Assembly: GCF_014192575.1 (NCBI RefSeq)
Contig: NZ_JACHYC010000012.1
Span: 1 to 64,000, forward strand
Direction: 5' to 3'
Source: Variovorax sp. Sphag1AA
Lineage (GTDB): Bacteria > Pseudomonadota > Gammaproteobacteria > Burkholderiales > Burkholderiaceae_C
Length of the DNA: 64,000 bases
Shown here: positions 62,739-64,000 of the stretch, piece by piece
Position numbering within the stretch: position 1 is the stretch's first letter
How the letters are laid out: the number at the start of each line of letters is the position of its first letter
Notes under the pieces: model-generated
What the model saw: only the letters and a program-made list of their open reading frames with translations
Told to the model about the DNA's origin: nothing
Databases searched by the model: none
Program-made: the position numbers and the translations under genes

Positions 62739-63713
62739 ATGATGTTCCGACGCCAATGGCTGGCCATGTCGGCGCTCGCGCTTTCCGCGCTGGCGCTGGG
62801 CAGTGCGCAGGCCGACACCTTTCCGAGCCGGCCGATCAAGATCATCGTGCCCTTCGCCGCGGGTGGCACCGGCGATGTGCTGATCCGCACACTGCAGGAG
62901 CCGCTGCAGCGGCGTCTCGGGCAGCCGATCATTGTGGAGAACCGCCTGGGTGCGAGCGGGTCGATGGGCACGGTGTTCGTCAAGAATTCGCCGGCCGATG
63001 GCTACACGCTGCTGCAGGTGGGCAACTCGACCGTGACCACGCCGATGCTGCAGAAGGCGGCCAACTACGACTCGCAGAAGGATCTCGCGCCGGTGGGCCT
63101 GATCGCCACCACGCCGATGGTGTTCCTGATCAATCCGGTGGTGCCGGCCACGAACATCAAGCAGCTCATCGACTACGCCAAGGCCAATGCCGGCAAGCTG
63201 GAGTTCTCGTCGGCTGGCCGCGGATCGCTGGCGCATCTGGCGACTGAATCCTTCAACCAGGCAGCTGGCCTGAAGATGGTCTTCGTGCCTTATCAAGGCG
63301 CTTCGCAGGCGTTCAACGCGGTCCTCGCGGGCGATGTCAAAGTGGCCCTGACCACGCCCTCCGACGCGATCAATTCCTTCGTAGGTGCGGGCCGCGTGCG
63401 CATGCTCGCGGTGTCGAGCGAGAAGCGCAGTCCGCTGCTGCCCGATGTGCCAGCCATCTCGGAGACCCTGCCCAACTTCGTGGTGAACGCCTTCTTCGGG
63501 ATGTCGGCGCCCGCGGGAACGCCTCCCGCAGTGATCGCAAAGCTCAACGACGCGCTCAACAAATCGATTGCCGAGCCTGCAGTGCAGGAGAAGCTCAAGG
63601 CGCTGGGCATGTTCCCGCATCCCGGCGATGCCAAGAGCTTCGGCGACATGATGACGCGCGACCATGCGCTGTGGACAGGCGTGATCACCAAGGCCGGCAT
63701 TGAGGCGGAATGA
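62739..63713 (+). CDS. Bug-family periplasmic binding protein
   Basis: A 324-residue TctC/Bug receptor: signal peptide (MMFRRQWLAMSALALSALAL), FPSRPIKIIVPFAAGGTGD, NSPADGYTLLQVG and VPYQGASQAFNAVLAGD. AGGAGA lies just before the ATG. It is in the nitroreductase operon, and the next gene overlaps its stop. Confidence 0.9.
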   Translation: MMFRRQWLAMSALALSALALGSAQADTFPSRPIKIIVPFAAGGTGDVLIRTLQEPLQRRLGQPIIVENRLGASGSMGTVFVKNSPADGYTLLQVGNSTVTTPMLQKAANYDSQKDLAPVGLIATTPMVFLINPVVPATNIKQLIDYAKANAGKLEFSSAGRGSLAHLATESFNQAAGLKMVFVPYQGASQAFNAVLAGDVKVALTTPSDAINSFVGAGRVRMLAVSSEKRSPLLPDVPAISETLPNFVVNAFFGMSAPAGTPPAVIAKLNDALNKSIAEPAVQEKLKALGMFPHPGDAKSFGDMMTRDHALWTGVITKAGIEAE

Positions 63714-63715
63714 CG

Positions 63716-64000
63716 ATGAGCAATTTCCTCGACGACTACTCGCCCGAGCGCATCGCAGACCGCATGCAGATCCAGGACTGCATGTACCGCTGGTGCCGCG
63801 CGGTGGACCGGCTGGACTTCAGCGGCATCCGCGATGTTTTTCATCACGACGCGACCGACATGCATGGTGCCTACGATGGCCCGGTGGATGGCTTGATCGA
63901 CTGGATTCGAAGCCGCCATGCGGCCATTCCCTTCTCGATGCATGCGGTGAGCAACCTGCTGATCGAGTTCGCCGGCCCCGACCTCGCGTTGGTGGAGACT
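63716..64000 (+). CDS. SnoaL/NTF2-like protein, 5' part
   Basis: An open frame running off the window, at least 95 residues. The N-terminus ERIADRMQIQDCMYRWCRAVDRLDFSGIRD with FHHDATDMHG (given in part) is typical of SnoaL-like dioxygenase-small-subunit-fold proteins, where Asp/His here often act as catalytic acid/base. It resembles the protein at 56854 only in fold. ATG 63710 would overlap the Bug stop (ATGA) and is in frame. Confidence 0.7.
   Translation, partial: MSNFLDDYSPERIADRMQIQDCMYRWCRAVDRLDFSGIRDVFHHDATDMHGAYDGPVDGLIDWIRSRHAAIPFSMHAVSNLLIEFAGPDLALVET

Noticed and set aside
1..64000. tRNA, rRNA, CRISPR arrays, insertion sequences or phage genes
   Set aside because: None seen: no cloverleaf or repeat-spacer pattern, no transposase or integrase motifs.

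Overview
The window is GC-rich, densely coded DNA from a betaproteobacterium. It looks like a Comamonadaceae/Variovorax-type genome, an inference from nine Bug-type (TctC-like) tricarboxylate-binding proteins, an intracellular PHB depolymerase, and many CaiB, acyl-CoA dehydrogenase and enoyl-CoA hydratase genes. I saw no RNA genes, insertion sequences, CRISPR or phage genes, and no stretch over 300 bases lacks a gene.

Left part (1-16.2 kb): the end of a PHB depolymerase gene; two AraC regulators, one divergent from a secreted sulfatase; two lipoproteins, one of them large and multidomain; an IclR-controlled module (CoA-transferase, acyl-CoA dehydrogenase, Bug receptor); and a LysR-controlled pair (argininosuccinate-lyase-like enzyme, Bug receptor).

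Right part (16.2-64 kb, continuing past the window): about 50 genes that look like one catabolic supercluster. Every divergent intergenic region here, plus the start of the Liv transporter operon, holds a TGGT-N3-ACCA operator (nine sites, plus a weaker tenth at 18582). This is the class of sequence bound by FadR-subfamily GntR repressors such as PdhR. One FCD-type GntR gene (50134-50883) lies in the middle with a site in its own promoter. No such site was seen in the left 18 kb. At 57.4 and 60.4 kb the operator starts on the last base of a near-consensus sigma-70 -10 box.

The supercluster encodes uptake (a Liv-type ABC transporter with a fused permease-ATPase, and seven Bug receptors without TctA/TctB partners), ring and enone redox enzymes (Rieske oxygenase with reductase, KSTD-like flavoprotein, PRISE-type reductase, nitroreductase, NMO-family flavoenzyme, two MDR oxidoreductases), CoA activation (ligase, three CaiB-family proteins), beta-oxidation-like enzymes (acyl-CoA dehydrogenases, crotonases, MaoC hydratase, SDR), two thiolase-fold/DUF35 pairs that lack the thiolase cysteine and so resemble Ltp2-type aldolases, two SMP-30 lactonases, and several proteins of unknown function. 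Together this suggests oxidative, CoA-dependent breakdown of an alicyclic, polycyclic or steroid-like acid or ketone. The substrate cannot be read from sequence alone.
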